This document shows positions 8,997-17,743 of a stretch of DNA of 64,000 nt, piece by piece. Positions within the stretch are counted from its first letter, which is position 1; every line of letters starts with the position of its first letter. The stretch is from Roseiarcus sp963774195. GTDB taxonomy: Bacteria; Pseudomonadota; Alphaproteobacteria; Rhizobiales; Beijerinckiaceae. The position numbers were made by a program, and so were the translations under genes. The notes beneath the pieces are model-generated. The model was given only the letters and a program-made list of their open reading frames with translations. It was not told the origin of the DNA and searched no databases. The stretch covers positions 682,001-746,000 of the forward strand of contig CAVZDY010000003.1 of assembly GCA_963774195.1 (NCBI GenBank), given 5' to 3'.

Positions 8997-9977
8997 ATGG
9001 ATTACGTGCGATTTGGTAAAACGGGCATGAAAGTGTCGAGGCTCTGCCTTGGCTGCATGACCTACGGTTCGAAGTCGTGGCGCGAGTGGGTCCTCGAGGA
9101 AGAGGCCTCGCGTCCGTTCATCAAGCGGGCGCTCGAACTGGGGATCAATTTCTTCGACACCGCCAACGTGTATTCAGGGGGCGTGAGCGAAGAAATTCTC
9201 GGCCGCGCGCTCAAGGACTTCGCCAAGCGCGACGAAGTCGTCATCGCGACGAAAGTCTACTTCCCGATGGGCCCAGGCGTGAACGCGCGCGGCCTGTCGA
9301 GAAAGCACATCATGGAGTCGATCGACGCCTCGCTGAAGCGGCTCGGCACCGATTACGTCGATCTCTACCAGATTCATCGCTTCGACTATGAAACGCCGAT
9401 CGAGGAGACGGTGGAAGCCCTGAACGACGTCGTGCGCGCCGGCAAGGCCCTTCACGTCGGCGCTTCGTCGATGTGGACGTGGCAGTTCGCGCGCATGATC
9501 TCGGTCGCCCGTGAGCGCGGCATGGCCGAATTCGTCTCGATGCAGAATTACTACAATCTCGTCTATCGCGAGGAAGAGCGCGAGATGATGAAGTTCTGCG
9601 CCGATCAGGGCCTCGCGGTCATGCCGTGGTCGCCGCTCGCGCGAGGCTACCTGGCGGGCTCGGGCGTTGGCGAGACAGCCTCGACTGTGCGCGGGCGCAC
9701 CGACTCCTTTTCAAAGGTGCTCGGTCTCGGTTCGCGCCAGGACGAGACGGTTCGCCGCCGGGTCAACGAAGTCGCGGAGAAGCACGGCACGAAGCCGGCG
9801 GTCGTCGCGCTCGCCTGGGTTCTGGCGAAGTCCTACATCACTTCGCCGATCGTCGGCGCCTCCAAGCCGCATCACCTTGAGGATGCGATTGCGGCGCTTT
9901 CGCTGAAGCTCGACCCGCGCACCATCGCCAAGCTCGAAGAGCCCTATCAGCCCAAGGCCGTCGTCGGCCACGAGTGA
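8997..9977 (+). CDS. Aldo/keto reductase
   Basis: The 326-residue protein is an NAD(P)H-dependent aldo/keto reductase with a TIM-barrel fold. The catalytic tetrad is visible as D54, Y59, K86 and H127 in the segments FFDTANVYS, IATKVY and LYQIHRFD. The C-terminal NADP-binding loop with PIVGASKPHHLEDAI is also present. The closest general group is the YajO/Tas-like or beta-subunit-like AKRs. The start at ATG 8997 is chosen for GAGGCGGA just upstream and for family length. It likely reduces small aldehydes or ketones; the physiological substrate is unknown. Confidence 0.88.
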   Translation: MDYVRFGKTGMKVSRLCLGCMTYGSKSWREWVLEEEASRPFIKRALELGINFFDTANVYSGGVSEEILGRALKDFAKRDEVVIATKVYFPMGPGVNARGLSRKHIMESIDASLKRLGTDYVDLYQIHRFDYETPIEETVEALNDVVRAGKALHVGASSMWTWQFARMISVARERGMAEFVSMQNYYNLVYREEEREMMKFCADQGLAVMPWSPLARGYLAGSGVGETASTVRGRTDSFSKVLGLGSRQDETVRRRVNEVAEKHGTKPAVVALAWVLAKSYITSPIVGASKPHHLEDAIAALSLKLDPRTIAKLEEPYQPKAVVGHE

Positions 9978-9988
9978 CCCTGACCTCT

Positions 9989-10086
9989 GTTATGCCCGCG
10001 AAAGCGGGCATCCAGGGCCGCCTGCATGGCCGGTTCTCTGTGCATGCCGCGGCCTTCATCTGGACCCCGCGTTCGCGGGGGTGACA
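9989..10086. repeat. Palindromic intergenic repeat, family B
   Basis: The element begins with the perfect hairpin ATGCCCGCGAAAGCGGGCAT at 9992-10011, continues with CCAGGGCCGCC, and ends with a CCCCGCGTTCGCGGGG hairpin at about 10063-10079 followed by GTGACA. It fills the gap between the convergent aldo/keto reductase and HAD genes, where it may also act as a bidirectional transcription stop. Related pieces occur at 36040-36060 and 36329-36365. Confidence 0.65.
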
Positions 10087-10094
10087 TTCCGGCC

Positions 10095-10775
10095 CTATCG
10101 CGGTCGCGCCAACACCGCCGCGACCGCCGCCGGAATTTGCGCTGGGGCTTCGATCAGCGGATCGGCGCCGGCCGCGGTGAGTTCGGGTGCATCGCCGTAG
10201 CCCCACAGCACGCCGATCGAGCCGATGCCAACGGCGCGCGCGCCGAGCGCGTCATGCTTGCGATCGCCGATCATGACAACGCCGTCGGAGATGACGAGGC
10301 GCTCGCGCTCGATGAGATAGGCGAGCAGGTCGCCCTTGGCCGCCCGCGTGCCGTCGGCCTGCGAGCCGTAAATCGCCTCGAAATAGCCGGCGAGCCGGAA
10401 ATGCTCCAGAATCGGCCGCGCAGAAGTTTCGAGCTTGGAGGTCGCGACGAACAGCCGGTAGCCGCTCGCCTTGAGCGCCTCGAGCGCGTCGACGATCCCC
10501 GGATAGACCGTGTTCTCGAACATGCCGATCTCGGCATAGCGCTCGCGATAGAGCGCGAGCATCGTTGCGGCTTTGTCATCGCCGACGAGCTTGGCGAAGC
10601 TGTCCAGTAGCGGCGGTCCGACGATCCACCTCAACTCGCTCTCGCGAGGGATCGGACGCTCGACGCCGTCGGAGGCGTTCAGCCTTTCGAGCGCGTAGCG
10701 CGTCGATCGGAAGATGCCGGGCGCCGAATCGGTCAGCGTGCCGTCGAGGTCGAACAAAACGGAAGATTTTTTCAT
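10095..10775 (-). CDS. HAD-superfamily phosphatase (phosphoglycolate phosphatase-like)
   Basis: The 226-residue protein has the HAD nucleophile motif FDLDGTLTDS at the N-terminus, a helical cap domain, motif II VATSK, and motif IV GDRKHD. This places it in the Gph/PgmB-like subfamily, which hydrolyses phosphate monoesters such as 2-phosphoglycolate or pyrophosphate. It is 15 bases downstream of the GyrI-like gene, and the intergenic sequence is a tandem duplication, so the two are probably co-transcribed. The substrate cannot be fixed from sequence. Confidence 0.82.
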   Translation of the reverse strand: MKKSSVLFDLDGTLTDSAPGIFRSTRYALERLNASDGVERPIPRESELRWIVGPPLLDSFAKLVGDDKAATMLALYRERYAEIGMFENTVYPGIVDALEALKASGYRLFVATSKLETSARPILEHFRLAGYFEAIYGSQADGTRAAKGDLLAYLIERERLVISDGVVMIGDRKHDALGARAVGIGSIGVLWGYGDAPELTAAGADPLIEAPAQIPAAVAAVLARPR

Positions 10776-10808
10776 TTCAGCAACACGAACTCATTTCAGC
10801 AATACGAA
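10772..10808. repeat. 19-bp imperfect tandem duplication at gene junction
   Basis: TCATTTCAGCAACACGAAC at 10772-10790 is repeated as TCATTTCAGCAATACGAAG at 10791-10809. On the minus strand each copy reads ...TTGCTGAAATGA. The first copy supplies the TGA stop of the GyrI-like gene and the second supplies the ATG of the HAD gene. An ancestral ATGA overlap seems to have been pulled apart by the duplication. Confidence 0.7.
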
Positions 10809-11591
10809 GATGTCGACTTGCAGGTTGGGGTCGTCGGGGGTTTTGACGTCGTTGAGATATTCCTCGACGAACACGTCCTGCGCGTCGATTCCCTTCTCGT
10901 CGAGATAAGCGGTGATCGCCTCATAGGTGGCGTCGATGTCGTCATAAGCGCCGCGATGTTCGAAGCGCATCGCCCTGCCGACCGGCGTCTGTCCGAATTT
11001 CACTTGGTCGGAGAGCGACGTCTTGCCGTCGGGGATCGCGTCGATTGGAATCTCCGCGCGATAGGTGAAGCCAACATCGTCCGCTTCGAGGAACACGGCG
11101 AGCGGGTGGCCGGCGGCTTTCAACCCGGCCTTGCCGAGCTCCGCGCGGATCGTGTCGATCGAGCCCATGATGGCGCCGAACACTTCGTCGCGATTAGCCT
11201 TGCCCTCGATGTAGGCGGCCGGCCGCGAGGCGAGGTCGCGCGTCTCGCCCATGGTTCCGCTTTCGCTCGGAGTGGGGCTCGGCGAGGCGGTCGGCGCGGG
11301 CGACGGCGGCGGATTGGGCGTCGGGCTCGGCGTAGGGACGGCGGGCGTCGCCTGGACGGTCGGCGTCGGGATCGGCGAAACGGAGGGAGTCGGCGCCGGA
11401 GCTGCGGGCGTCGGAGCCGGGGTCGTCGCTCCGGGCGCGACGGGCGAAGTCACCGGCGCTGCGCTCGCCGGAGGCGACGTGACAATTGTCGGCGTTTGTT
11501 GCTGCGCAATGGCCGAATTGATCCAAGCGGCGCCCAACAGGACGCATGCGACAAGCGCAGCGTCCCACCATGCCTTACCGTGGCGGGTCAT
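10791..11591 (-). CDS. Secreted GyrI-like (effector-binding) domain protein with Pro-rich linker
   Basis: The 266-residue protein has three parts. The first is a signal peptide ending near NSAIAQQQ. The second is a low-complexity linker of Pro-Thr/Ala/Ser repeats (about residues 30-110). The third is a C-terminal GyrI-like/AraC-effector-binding domain (about 112-266), with the family's EVFGAI, PVGRAMRFEHRGAYDDIDATYEAI and VEEYLNDVKTP segments. The ATG at 11591 is chosen for GGAGAAG upstream and because it begins the signal sequence. The domain normally binds small molecules or proteins in the cytoplasm; here it would sit in the periplasm, tethered by a flexible linker. It is 110 bases downstream of gcvPB. 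Function unknown. Confidence 0.78.
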   Translation of the reverse strand: MTRHGKAWWDAALVACVLLGAAWINSAIAQQQTPTIVTSPPASAAPVTSPVAPGATTPAPTPAAPAPTPSVSPIPTPTVQATPAVPTPSPTPNPPPSPAPTASPSPTPSESGTMGETRDLASRPAAYIEGKANRDEVFGAIMGSIDTIRAELGKAGLKAAGHPLAVFLEADDVGFTYRAEIPIDAIPDGKTSLSDQVKFGQTPVGRAMRFEHRGAYDDIDATYEAITAYLDEKGIDAQDVFVEEYLNDVKTPDDPNLQVDIFVLLK

Positions 11592-11701
11592 TCGTGGCTT
11601 CTCCTGCCGACTGAAATCGCGCGCACTATGCTGGCAACCGAGCGCGGCGCCAAGCGGCGACCGCAGCGCGGCCACCGAATTTCGGAGATCGAGCGCCGCC
11701 G

Positions 11702-13246
11702 TTACGCCGGCTCAGGTTTCGTCCAGCGCAACACCGGCTGACGCGCGGCGCGCGTCTCGTCAAGCCTGCGGCGCGGCGCATCGTACGGCGCGCCGAGGAA
11801 GCGCTCCTTCTCGCCGGCGAGCGCGCTCAATGCGAGGTCACGCAACGTCATGATGAACAGATCGAGGCTCGCCTTCGATTCCGATTCGGTCGGTTCGATC
11901 AGCATCGCGCCGTGCACCACGAGCGGGAAGTAGACCGTCATCGGGTGATAGCCTTCGTCAATCATCGCCTTGGCGAAGTCGAGCGTCGTCAGGCCGGCAT
12001 CCTTGAGCCAGCGGTCGTCGAACAGGGCTTCGTGCATGCACGGCCGGTCGCCGAACGGCGCGGACATCAGATCGTTCAGCGAGGCGCGAATGTAGTTGGC
12101 AGCGAGCACCGCGTCCTCCGAGGCCTGCCGCAATCCGTCGGCGCCGTGCGAGAGGATGAAGGAGAGCGCGCGCACGAACATCCCCATCTGGCCGTGGAAG
12201 GCGCTCATGCGGCCGAAAGCGGCGCTGTCGTCCGCGTGCTCGACGAGCTCCAGCTGCTCGCCTTTGCGCACGACATAGGGAACCGGCGCGAAGGGCGCGA
12301 GCCGATCGGAGAAGACAACCGGCCCGGCGCCTGGGCCACCGCCGCCATGCGGCGTCGAGAACGTCTTGTGCAGGTTGATGTGCATCGCGTCGACGCCGAG
12401 GTCGCCCGGCCGCGTGCGGCCAACGACAGCGTTGAAGTTCGCTCCGTCGCAATAGAAATAGGCGCCGGCCTCATGCACCGCCTCGGCGATCGCGACGATG
12501 TCGCGTTCGAAAAGGCCGCAGGTGTTGGGATTGGTAAGCATGATCGCCGCGACATCGGAGCCGAGCGCTTCCTTAACGCTCTTTGCCAGGACCACGCCGT
12601 CCGGTCCGGCGGGAACGGCGCGCACCGAAAATCCCATCATCGCGGCGGTCGCCGGATTGGTGCCATGCGCGGAATCAGGCGCCAGCACCACGTTGCGCGT
12701 CGCCTCTTCGCCACGCGCGACGATCGCCGCCTTGATCGCCATCATACCGCACAACTCGCCATGCGCGCCGGCCTTGGGCGACATCGCGACCGCGCTCATG
12801 CCGGTCATGATCAGGAGGTCGCGCGCGAGCGTCTCGATCAACTCCAGCGCGCCCTGAACTGTCGAGACGGGTTGAAGCGGATGAATGTCGCCGAGGCCCG
12901 CCAGCCGCGCCATCTTCTCGTTGAGGCGAGGATTGTGCTTCATCGTGCACGAGCCGAGCGGGTAGAGCCCGGCGTCGATCGAATAGTTGTTGCGCGACAG
13001 GCGCACATAATGGCGCACGGCCTCCGGCTCCGTGAGCCCGGGAAGTCCGATCGCGCCACTGCGCTCGAGTCCGCCGAGGCGCGAGGAGAAGGGCCCCGGC
13101 TCTTCGATGTCGACCCCGGTGGCGTCGAGGCGACCCGATTCGAAGATCAGCGCCTCCTCCATATCGAGAGCGCGATTGCCGGTGAACGTTCCGCGACGCG
13201 CCTCGTCGGCGGAGGCCGGTCGGGTAGGGCGCCCTTGCATGTTCAT
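11702..13246 (-). CDS. gcvPB: Glycine dehydrogenase (decarboxylating) subunit 2
   Basis: The 514-residue protein is the C-terminal half of the glycine cleavage P-protein, carried here as a separate polypeptide. It binds pyridoxal phosphate through the lysine of the INLHKTF segment, followed by the glycine-rich PHGGGGPGAGP loop. With GcvPA it decarboxylates glycine and transfers the aminomethyl group to the lipoyl arm of GcvH. The start is ATG at 13246 with AGGAGAG seven bases upstream. It follows gcvPA by 13 bases in the same operon. Length and motifs are complete. Confidence 0.95.
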   Translation of the reverse strand: MNMQGRPTRPASADEARRGTFTGNRALDMEEALIFESGRLDATGVDIEEPGPFSSRLGGLERSGAIGLPGLTEPEAVRHYVRLSRNNYSIDAGLYPLGSCTMKHNPRLNEKMARLAGLGDIHPLQPVSTVQGALELIETLARDLLIMTGMSAVAMSPKAGAHGELCGMMAIKAAIVARGEEATRNVVLAPDSAHGTNPATAAMMGFSVRAVPAGPDGVVLAKSVKEALGSDVAAIMLTNPNTCGLFERDIVAIAEAVHEAGAYFYCDGANFNAVVGRTRPGDLGVDAMHINLHKTFSTPHGGGGPGAGPVVFSDRLAPFAPVPYVVRKGEQLELVEHADDSAAFGRMSAFHGQMGMFVRALSFILSHGADGLRQASEDAVLAANYIRASLNDLMSAPFGDRPCMHEALFDDRWLKDAGLTTLDFAKAMIDEGYHPMTVYFPLVVHGAMLIEPTESESKASLDLFIMTLRDLALSALAGEKERFLGAPYDAPRRRLDETRAARQPVLRWTKPEPA

Positions 13247-13259
13247 GGAACTCTCCTGA

Positions 13260-14597
13260 TCAAAGGCATTGCGCCAGCGCGTCGGCGTAAGCCGCCCGAT
13301 CCGCCGCCGTGGTGAGTTCGGTCGCGGCGACGACAATGAGGTCGTCGTGCCCCGCGTTTGGCGCGAGACGTGAGATCGGGACGCCGCCGATCACGCCGCA
13401 GCGCGCCAGATCCTCGATCAGCTCCGCGGCATTGCGCGGCGTCCGGATCGTGAACTCGTTGAAAAAGGTCTCATTGAGCACGTCGACGCCCGGAACCTTG
13501 GCGAGCCGCTCGGCGAGATCGACCGCATGGGCGTGATTGACCTTGGCCAGCCGGCGCAGCCCGGTTTCGCCGAGCAGCGTCATGTGAATGGTGAAAGCGA
13601 GCGCGCACAGGCCCGAATTGGTGCAGATGTTGCTCGTCGCCTTCTCGCGCCGGATGTGCTGTTCGCGCGTCGAGAGGGTGAGCACGAAGCTGCGCCGGCC
13701 CTCCGCGTCCACGGTTTCGCCCGCCAGGCGCCCCGGCATCTGCCGCACATGTTTCAGTTGCGCCGCGAAGAGGCCGAGATAAGGGCCGCCGAAATTGAGC
13801 GCATTGCCGATCGACTGGCCCTCGCCGACCACGATGTCGGCTCCCATCTCGCCGGGCGAGCGCACCGCGCCGAGCGAGACCGCCTCGGTGAAGACCGCGA
13901 TCAACAGCGCGCCCTTGGCGTGGGCGGCTGCGGCGATCGGCGCAAGGTCGCGCAGATTGCCGAAGAAGTCGGGGGACTGCACGATCACGCAGCTCGTCTC
14001 GTCGTCGATCTCACCGCCGATGTCCTCGGTTGCGGCGACATCGAGCGGCATTCGCACGATCTCGTCGCCCGCCAGCCGCGCGAGCGCGGCCGCGACGTCG
14101 GCGTATTGCGGATGGAGGCCGCCCGACAGCACCGCCTTGTTGCGCCGCGTCAGGCGGTGCGCCATCAGCATCGCCTCCGCGCAGGCGGTCGAGCCGTCGT
14201 ACATCGAGGCGTTGGCGACCTCCATGCCGGTCAGCGCCGCGACCTGCGTCTGGAATTCAAACAACGCTTGCAGAGTGCCCTGAGCGATCTCCGGCTGGTA
14301 GGGCGTGTAGCTGGTCAGAAACTCCGAGCGCTGGATGAGGTGATCGACGCTCGCGGGAATATGGTGCCGATAGGCGCCGGCGCCGACGAAGAAAGGCAGG
14401 GAGCCCGCGGCGATATTGCGCGACGCCATTCGACCTAGGGCGCGCTCCACCTCGATCTCGCTCATGCCGTTGGGCATAGGCAGGCCGGAGAGGCGTTTGT
14501 CCCAAGGGATGTCGGCGAACAGCGATTCGATATCCGCGGCGCCGACCTTTGCGAGCATTACGGCGCGGTCGGACGCGTCGAGCGGGAGATAGCGCAT
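13260..14597 (-). CDS. gcvPA: Glycine dehydrogenase (decarboxylating) subunit 1
   Basis: The 445-residue protein is the N-terminal half of a two-subunit P-protein. Recognisable segments are RYLPL at the start, FFVGAGAYRHHIPASVD, the PYQPEIAQGTLQALFEFQT region, and the DGSTACAEAM loop. Alone it lacks the PLP lysine, which is in GcvPB. It begins four bases after the gcvH stop, with no strong ribosome binding site, so it is probably translationally coupled to gcvH. Many proteobacteria have a single fused gcvP; the split form is the arrangement of Firmicutes, archaea and some alphaproteobacteria. Confidence 0.95.
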   Translation of the reverse strand: MRYLPLDASDRAVMLAKVGAADIESLFADIPWDKRLSGLPMPNGMSEIEVERALGRMASRNIAAGSLPFFVGAGAYRHHIPASVDHLIQRSEFLTSYTPYQPEIAQGTLQALFEFQTQVAALTGMEVANASMYDGSTACAEAMLMAHRLTRRNKAVLSGGLHPQYADVAAALARLAGDEIVRMPLDVAATEDIGGEIDDETSCVIVQSPDFFGNLRDLAPIAAAAHAKGALLIAVFTEAVSLGAVRSPGEMGADIVVGEGQSIGNALNFGGPYLGLFAAQLKHVRQMPGRLAGETVDAEGRRSFVLTLSTREQHIRREKATSNICTNSGLCALAFTIHMTLLGETGLRRLAKVNHAHAVDLAERLAKVPGVDVLNETFFNEFTIRTPRNAAELIEDLARCGVIGGVPISRLAPNAGHDDLIVVAATELTTAADRAAYADALAQCL

Positions 14598-14601
14598 GGC
14601 G

Positions 14602-14979
14602 TCACGCGAGAGTTTTGAGGAAGGCGTCGTAGTCGGCTTGGTTCATCAGCCCGTCGAGCTCGCCGGGGTTGGCGAGCTTGATCTTCATGAGCCAGCCGCG
14701 GCCGAGCGCGTCCTGGTTGATGAGCGCAGGCTCCTTGTCGACGTCGCCATTGGCCGCGACGACTTCGCCCGAGACCGGCGCGAAGACGTCGCTCGCCGCC
14801 TTCACGCTTTCGACCACCGCGGCGCCCGCGCCTTTTTCCAATTTGGCGCCGAGCGCAGGCAGTTCGACGAAAACGACATCGCCTAATTGCTGCTGCGCGT
14901 AATCGCTGATCCCGACCGTGCAGACGTCGCCCTCGACGCGCACATATTCATGGTCCCTAGTGAAGCGAGTATCGGACAT
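14602..14979 (-). CDS. gcvH: Glycine cleavage system H protein
   Basis: The 125-residue protein is the lipoyl carrier that shuttles the aminomethyl group between the P, T and L proteins. The lipoylated residue is K60 in the ESVKAASD motif. The N-terminal RFTRDHEYVRVEGD and C-terminal DYDAFLKTL segments are typical. The start at 14979 is supported by GAGGAGG eight bases upstream; the longer frame upstream belongs to the overlapping gcvT region. It lies 23 bases after gcvT. No dihydrolipoamide dehydrogenase gene is present, so the L protein must come from elsewhere. Confidence 0.96.
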   Translation of the reverse strand: MSDTRFTRDHEYVRVEGDVCTVGISDYAQQQLGDVVFVELPALGAKLEKGAGAAVVESVKAASDVFAPVSGEVVAANGDVDKEPALINQDALGRGWLMKIKLANPGELDGLMNQADYDAFLKTLA

Positions 14980-15002
14980 CGGCTTCCTCCTCTTAAAATG
15001 TT

Positions 15003-16130
15003 TTAGCCGCGGTAGTAGGCGTGCGGGTGGAAGGGCAGGGGCGCGACGCGCGCCTCGAGCGGCTTGCCGCGCACCATCAGCCCGAGCGGCCCGTCGGTTG
15101 CGCCGCCGCTCGCGACATATCCCATGGCGATCGGCGCGCCGACGCTCGGCCCGAAGCCGCCTGATGTGACGCGGCCGATCGACCGGCCCTCGGCGTCGAC
15201 GATCTCCGCGCCCTCGCGCGCAATCGCGCGCCCCTCGAGCCGGAGCCCGACGCGGCGGCGCGCGGGCCCCGAGGCGAGCGCCGCCTGAATGCGGGCCGCG
15301 CCGGGAAACCCGCCGTCGAGACGACGACGTTTCTGGATCGACCAAGCGAGGCCCGCTTCGATTGGATCGATCGTCTCGTCGAGTTCGTGCCCGTAGAGGC
15401 AGAGGCCGGCTTCGAGGCGGAGCGAATCTCGCGCGCCGAGGCCGACCGGATGGACGTCCTCTTCTTGCAGCAGGCGCCGCGCGAAGGCTTCGGCGTCGGC
15501 GGCGGGCAGCGAGATCTCGAAGCCGTCTTCACCGGTGTAGCCGGATCGCGAGACATAGGTCTCGAAGCGTCCGAAACGAAGGGGCCTGACGCTCATGAAG
15601 GACATGGCCGCGAGCGATTCGTCCCCCGCCACGCGCGTCAGCGCGGCTACGGCCGCGGGCCCCTGGACGGCGACCAGCGCGGCCTCGTCGAGTTGGGTCA
15701 GGCGCACGTCGGCGGGCAGGGCCCCATCGAGAAACGCATAGTCGATCCCCTTGCGCGCGGCGTTGACGACGAGATTGAGCCGCCCGTCGGCGCCGTGCGG
15801 CCGCGAGACCATCAAGTCGTCGATGACGCCGCCTTCGGGGTTGAGAAATTGGGTGTAGCGCTGGCGCCCCTCGGCGAGGCCGAGAATGTCGGCAGGGCAG
15901 AGGGCTTCGAGCGCACGGGCGATCGTCGCGTGGTCGGGGCCGTCGAGACGCGCCTGACCCATGTGCGAAACGTCGAACAGTCCGGCGCGGGCGCGCGTGT
16001 ACAGGTGCTCGGCCAGTATCCCCTGGGGATATTGGATTGGCATGTCATAGCCAGCAAACGGCGCCATCCGCGCGCCGAGCTCGACGTGGAGGGCGTGAAG
16101 AGGCGTGCGCTGGGTCGCGGAATCCGACAT
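15003..16130 (-). CDS. gcvT: Glycine cleavage system T protein (aminomethyltransferase)
   Basis: The 375-residue protein transfers the methylene carbon from the GcvH-bound aminomethyl group to tetrahydrofolate and releases ammonia. Family segments include TPLHALHVELGARMAPFAGYDMPIQY at the start (shortened here), DVSHMGQ, GYTGEDGFEIS and the C-terminal YYRG end. The start at 16130 follows GGTGGAGCC. It is the first gene of the operon and lies directly downstream of the glycine riboswitch, so the operon should respond to glycine excess. Confidence 0.95.
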   Translation of the reverse strand: MSDSATQRTPLHALHVELGARMAPFAGYDMPIQYPQGILAEHLYTRARAGLFDVSHMGQARLDGPDHATIARALEALCPADILGLAEGRQRYTQFLNPEGGVIDDLMVSRPHGADGRLNLVVNAARKGIDYAFLDGALPADVRLTQLDEAALVAVQGPAAVAALTRVAGDESLAAMSFMSVRPLRFGRFETYVSRSGYTGEDGFEISLPAADAEAFARRLLQEEDVHPVGLGARDSLRLEAGLCLYGHELDETIDPIEAGLAWSIQKRRRLDGGFPGAARIQAALASGPARRRVGLRLEGRAIAREGAEIVDAEGRSIGRVTSGGFGPSVGAPIAMGYVASGGATDGPLGLMVRGKPLEARVAPLPFHPHAYYRG

Positions 16131-16202
16131 GGCTCCACCGGTCAAAAGCGTGAGGGCAGCCGTTGAGCCGACCACGCGCGGTCGATGGCCCAGCAGCGCC
16201 CC

Positions 16203-16392
16203 CTCTGTCTTGTGACCTGAGAGATTTCCCGTCGCAGTGCGGCGGTTACCCCCGTCGGTGGGCGGACGCCGACGAGGCGCCAGCCGCTTTCCAGAGCGTC
16301 ACCACCCAACGGTCCATCGGCCTGAGCGTTTCCGGGGCGGTTGCGCCTTCGGCGCCGGAGCGAGCAAACTCCTCCGGACTCTTCCGCTGGGT
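16203..16392 (-). promoter_or_regulatory. Tandem glycine riboswitch upstream of gcvT
   Basis: Reading the minus strand, the first aptamer (about 16392-16315) has CGCCGAAGGCGCAA and CCGGAAACGCTCAGGC. The second (about 16310-16203) has CTCTGGAAAGCGG, CCACCGACGGGGTAA and GGGAAATCTCTCAGGT. Both sets match the conserved core of glycine aptamers, and the second deviates at GAAGG (GACGG here). Glycine riboswitches usually turn on gcv genes when glycine is abundant. The stretch between it and gcvT would hold the expression platform; I do not see a clear terminator there. Confidence 0.9.
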
Positions 16393-16436
16393 GTCTTAAC
16401 CTGACGGCGGCAAGAAGCCCGAAGCCGGCGGCTTTG

Positions 16437-17126
16437 TCAATGCGCGGCTTCGGCGTTCGACGCGACGTGACGGTGGCGCGGACGGGCGGACTCAGCCGGA
16501 TGGCTGTTGTTGTCGAAGCCGACGCTGATCGAATAGTCGTCGTTCAGCTCCGTGCGCGTCATCGGCAGAATGATCGGATCGGAGACGAATCGGAACACCG
16601 TCTCCGCGGCGCCGCCGGTGTTCGCTTGCAGCGTGTAGGTCTTGGTATAGGCGGGCTTGTTGTCGTTTATGTTGAGGACAGTGATTCGCAGCGGCGCGCT
16701 GTAGGCTCCGGGCGAGCCGGCGGGCCCGATCGCGAGGTGGCCGGTAATGCCGACCTTGAGGCTGAACTGGTTGGAGCCCGGAACAGGATCGCATTCGCGC
16801 GCGGTGTCAGAAATATCGAATTGGTAGCGCACCGACGCGTTGTCGGCGCCGCCGACGCGCATCGACGCCCCCGCGTCCTGCACCTCGACAGTGGGGCAGT
16901 CGAGATTCTGCGACGAAAGCGGCAAGCGGACGATCTTATCCGCCTCGCCGCCGGGGTTGTTCGACTGTGCGTTCGCCACCGCCGCGGGCTTCGCGCTGAG
17001 CGAGGCCGGCATGATGTTCTCCATCGAGCTGCACGCGCCCAGCAAGGCGACGCCGGCGAGCGCGACGCTCATTCGAAGCTGTTTGAAAGGCACGTTCGTC
17101 ATCGTCACACGTTCCCGCTGGCGCAT
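16437..17126 (-). CDS. Predicted lipoprotein, unknown function
   Basis: The 229-residue protein has a signal peptide ending in the lipobox LLGAC, so it is likely lipid-anchored, followed by a Ser/Ala-rich linker and a beta-rich domain. Two Cys residues (in LDCPTVEV and ARECDPV) could form a disulfide. ATG 17126 is chosen because GGGAG sits eight bases upstream; ATG 17102 is the alternative and still leaves a full signal peptide. It is 37 bases downstream of the IalB-family gene on the same strand. I do not recognise a catalytic domain. A cell-envelope role is inferred from export only. Confidence 0.6.
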   Translation of the reverse strand: MRQRERVTMTNVPFKQLRMSVALAGVALLGACSSMENIMPASLSAKPAAVANAQSNNPGGEADKIVRLPLSSQNLDCPTVEVQDAGASMRVGGADNASVRYQFDISDTARECDPVPGSNQFSLKVGITGHLAIGPAGSPGAYSAPLRITVLNINDNKPAYTKTYTLQANTGGAAETVFRFVSDPIILPMTRTELNDDYSISVGFDNNSHPAESARPRHRHVASNAEAAH

Positions 17127-17162
17127 CCGCCGATCTCCCAAGGTTCTTATCCGTTCCGGCGA

Positions 17163-17705
17163 TCAGGGCAACTGGTCGAAGGCGGTCTTGAAGCCGTCGA
17201 GCGAGGCGGGCACGCCAATTCCCTCTTCGGGCGTTTGAAAGATGACGAAGGTCATGGTCTTCGCCGTCCTCAGCTTTTGCAAGACCTTGTCGTCGATCAC
17301 GACCTCGGCGACGCAGCCGTTCGGCAGGCAGCGCACGAAATTTATTCGCCCGATGTCCTCCTGATCGATCTTCAAGTCGAGGCCGGTGGGCAGAAGCACG
17401 CCGAGCGGCGCGATGACGCGCAGCAAGCGGCTTTTGTGGTCGGCCGTCTTGAGCGCGATGACCACAAGCGTGATGTTCGGCCGCTCGTCGTCGACAACGC
17501 TCTGAACCACCGCGCATTGCTGCGTGGCGGCGCCTGGCGGCGTTTCGCAACGAGTCTCCCACGCGCCGTGCTTGTCGGTGACGGCCGCCGCCGCCGATCC
17601 CGCCGAGCCGGCGAACACCAATGCAGAAAGCGCGAGAACAGCCGCGCCGCCCGACCGAATCGCGCTTCGAGCTCCGATTCCGCCGCCGGATTTGAACCAA
17701 ACCAT
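17163..17705 (-). CDS. Invasion-associated locus B (IalB) family protein
   Basis: The 180-residue exported protein has a signal peptide ending near GSAAAAV. The IalB pattern follows: GAWETRCE, QCAVVQSV, and a later RCLPNGCVAEVV segment with paired cysteines. Named after a Bartonella invasion factor, this family is common in free-living alphaproteobacteria, where its role is not established. The start is ATG 17705. It is divergent from the cytochrome oxidase operon, and the shared 233-base region contains a strong inverted repeat. Confidence 0.82.
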   Translation of the reverse strand: MVWFKSGGGIGARSAIRSGGAAVLALSALVFAGSAGSAAAAVTDKHGAWETRCETPPGAATQQCAVVQSVVDDERPNITLVVIALKTADHKSRLLRVIAPLGVLLPTGLDLKIDQEDIGRINFVRCLPNGCVAEVVIDDKVLQKLRTAKTMTFVIFQTPEEGIGVPASLDGFKTAFDQLP

Positions 17706-17743
17706 GTATGCCGCTGTCCATTCGCGAATTGAGGCGATGGCGT

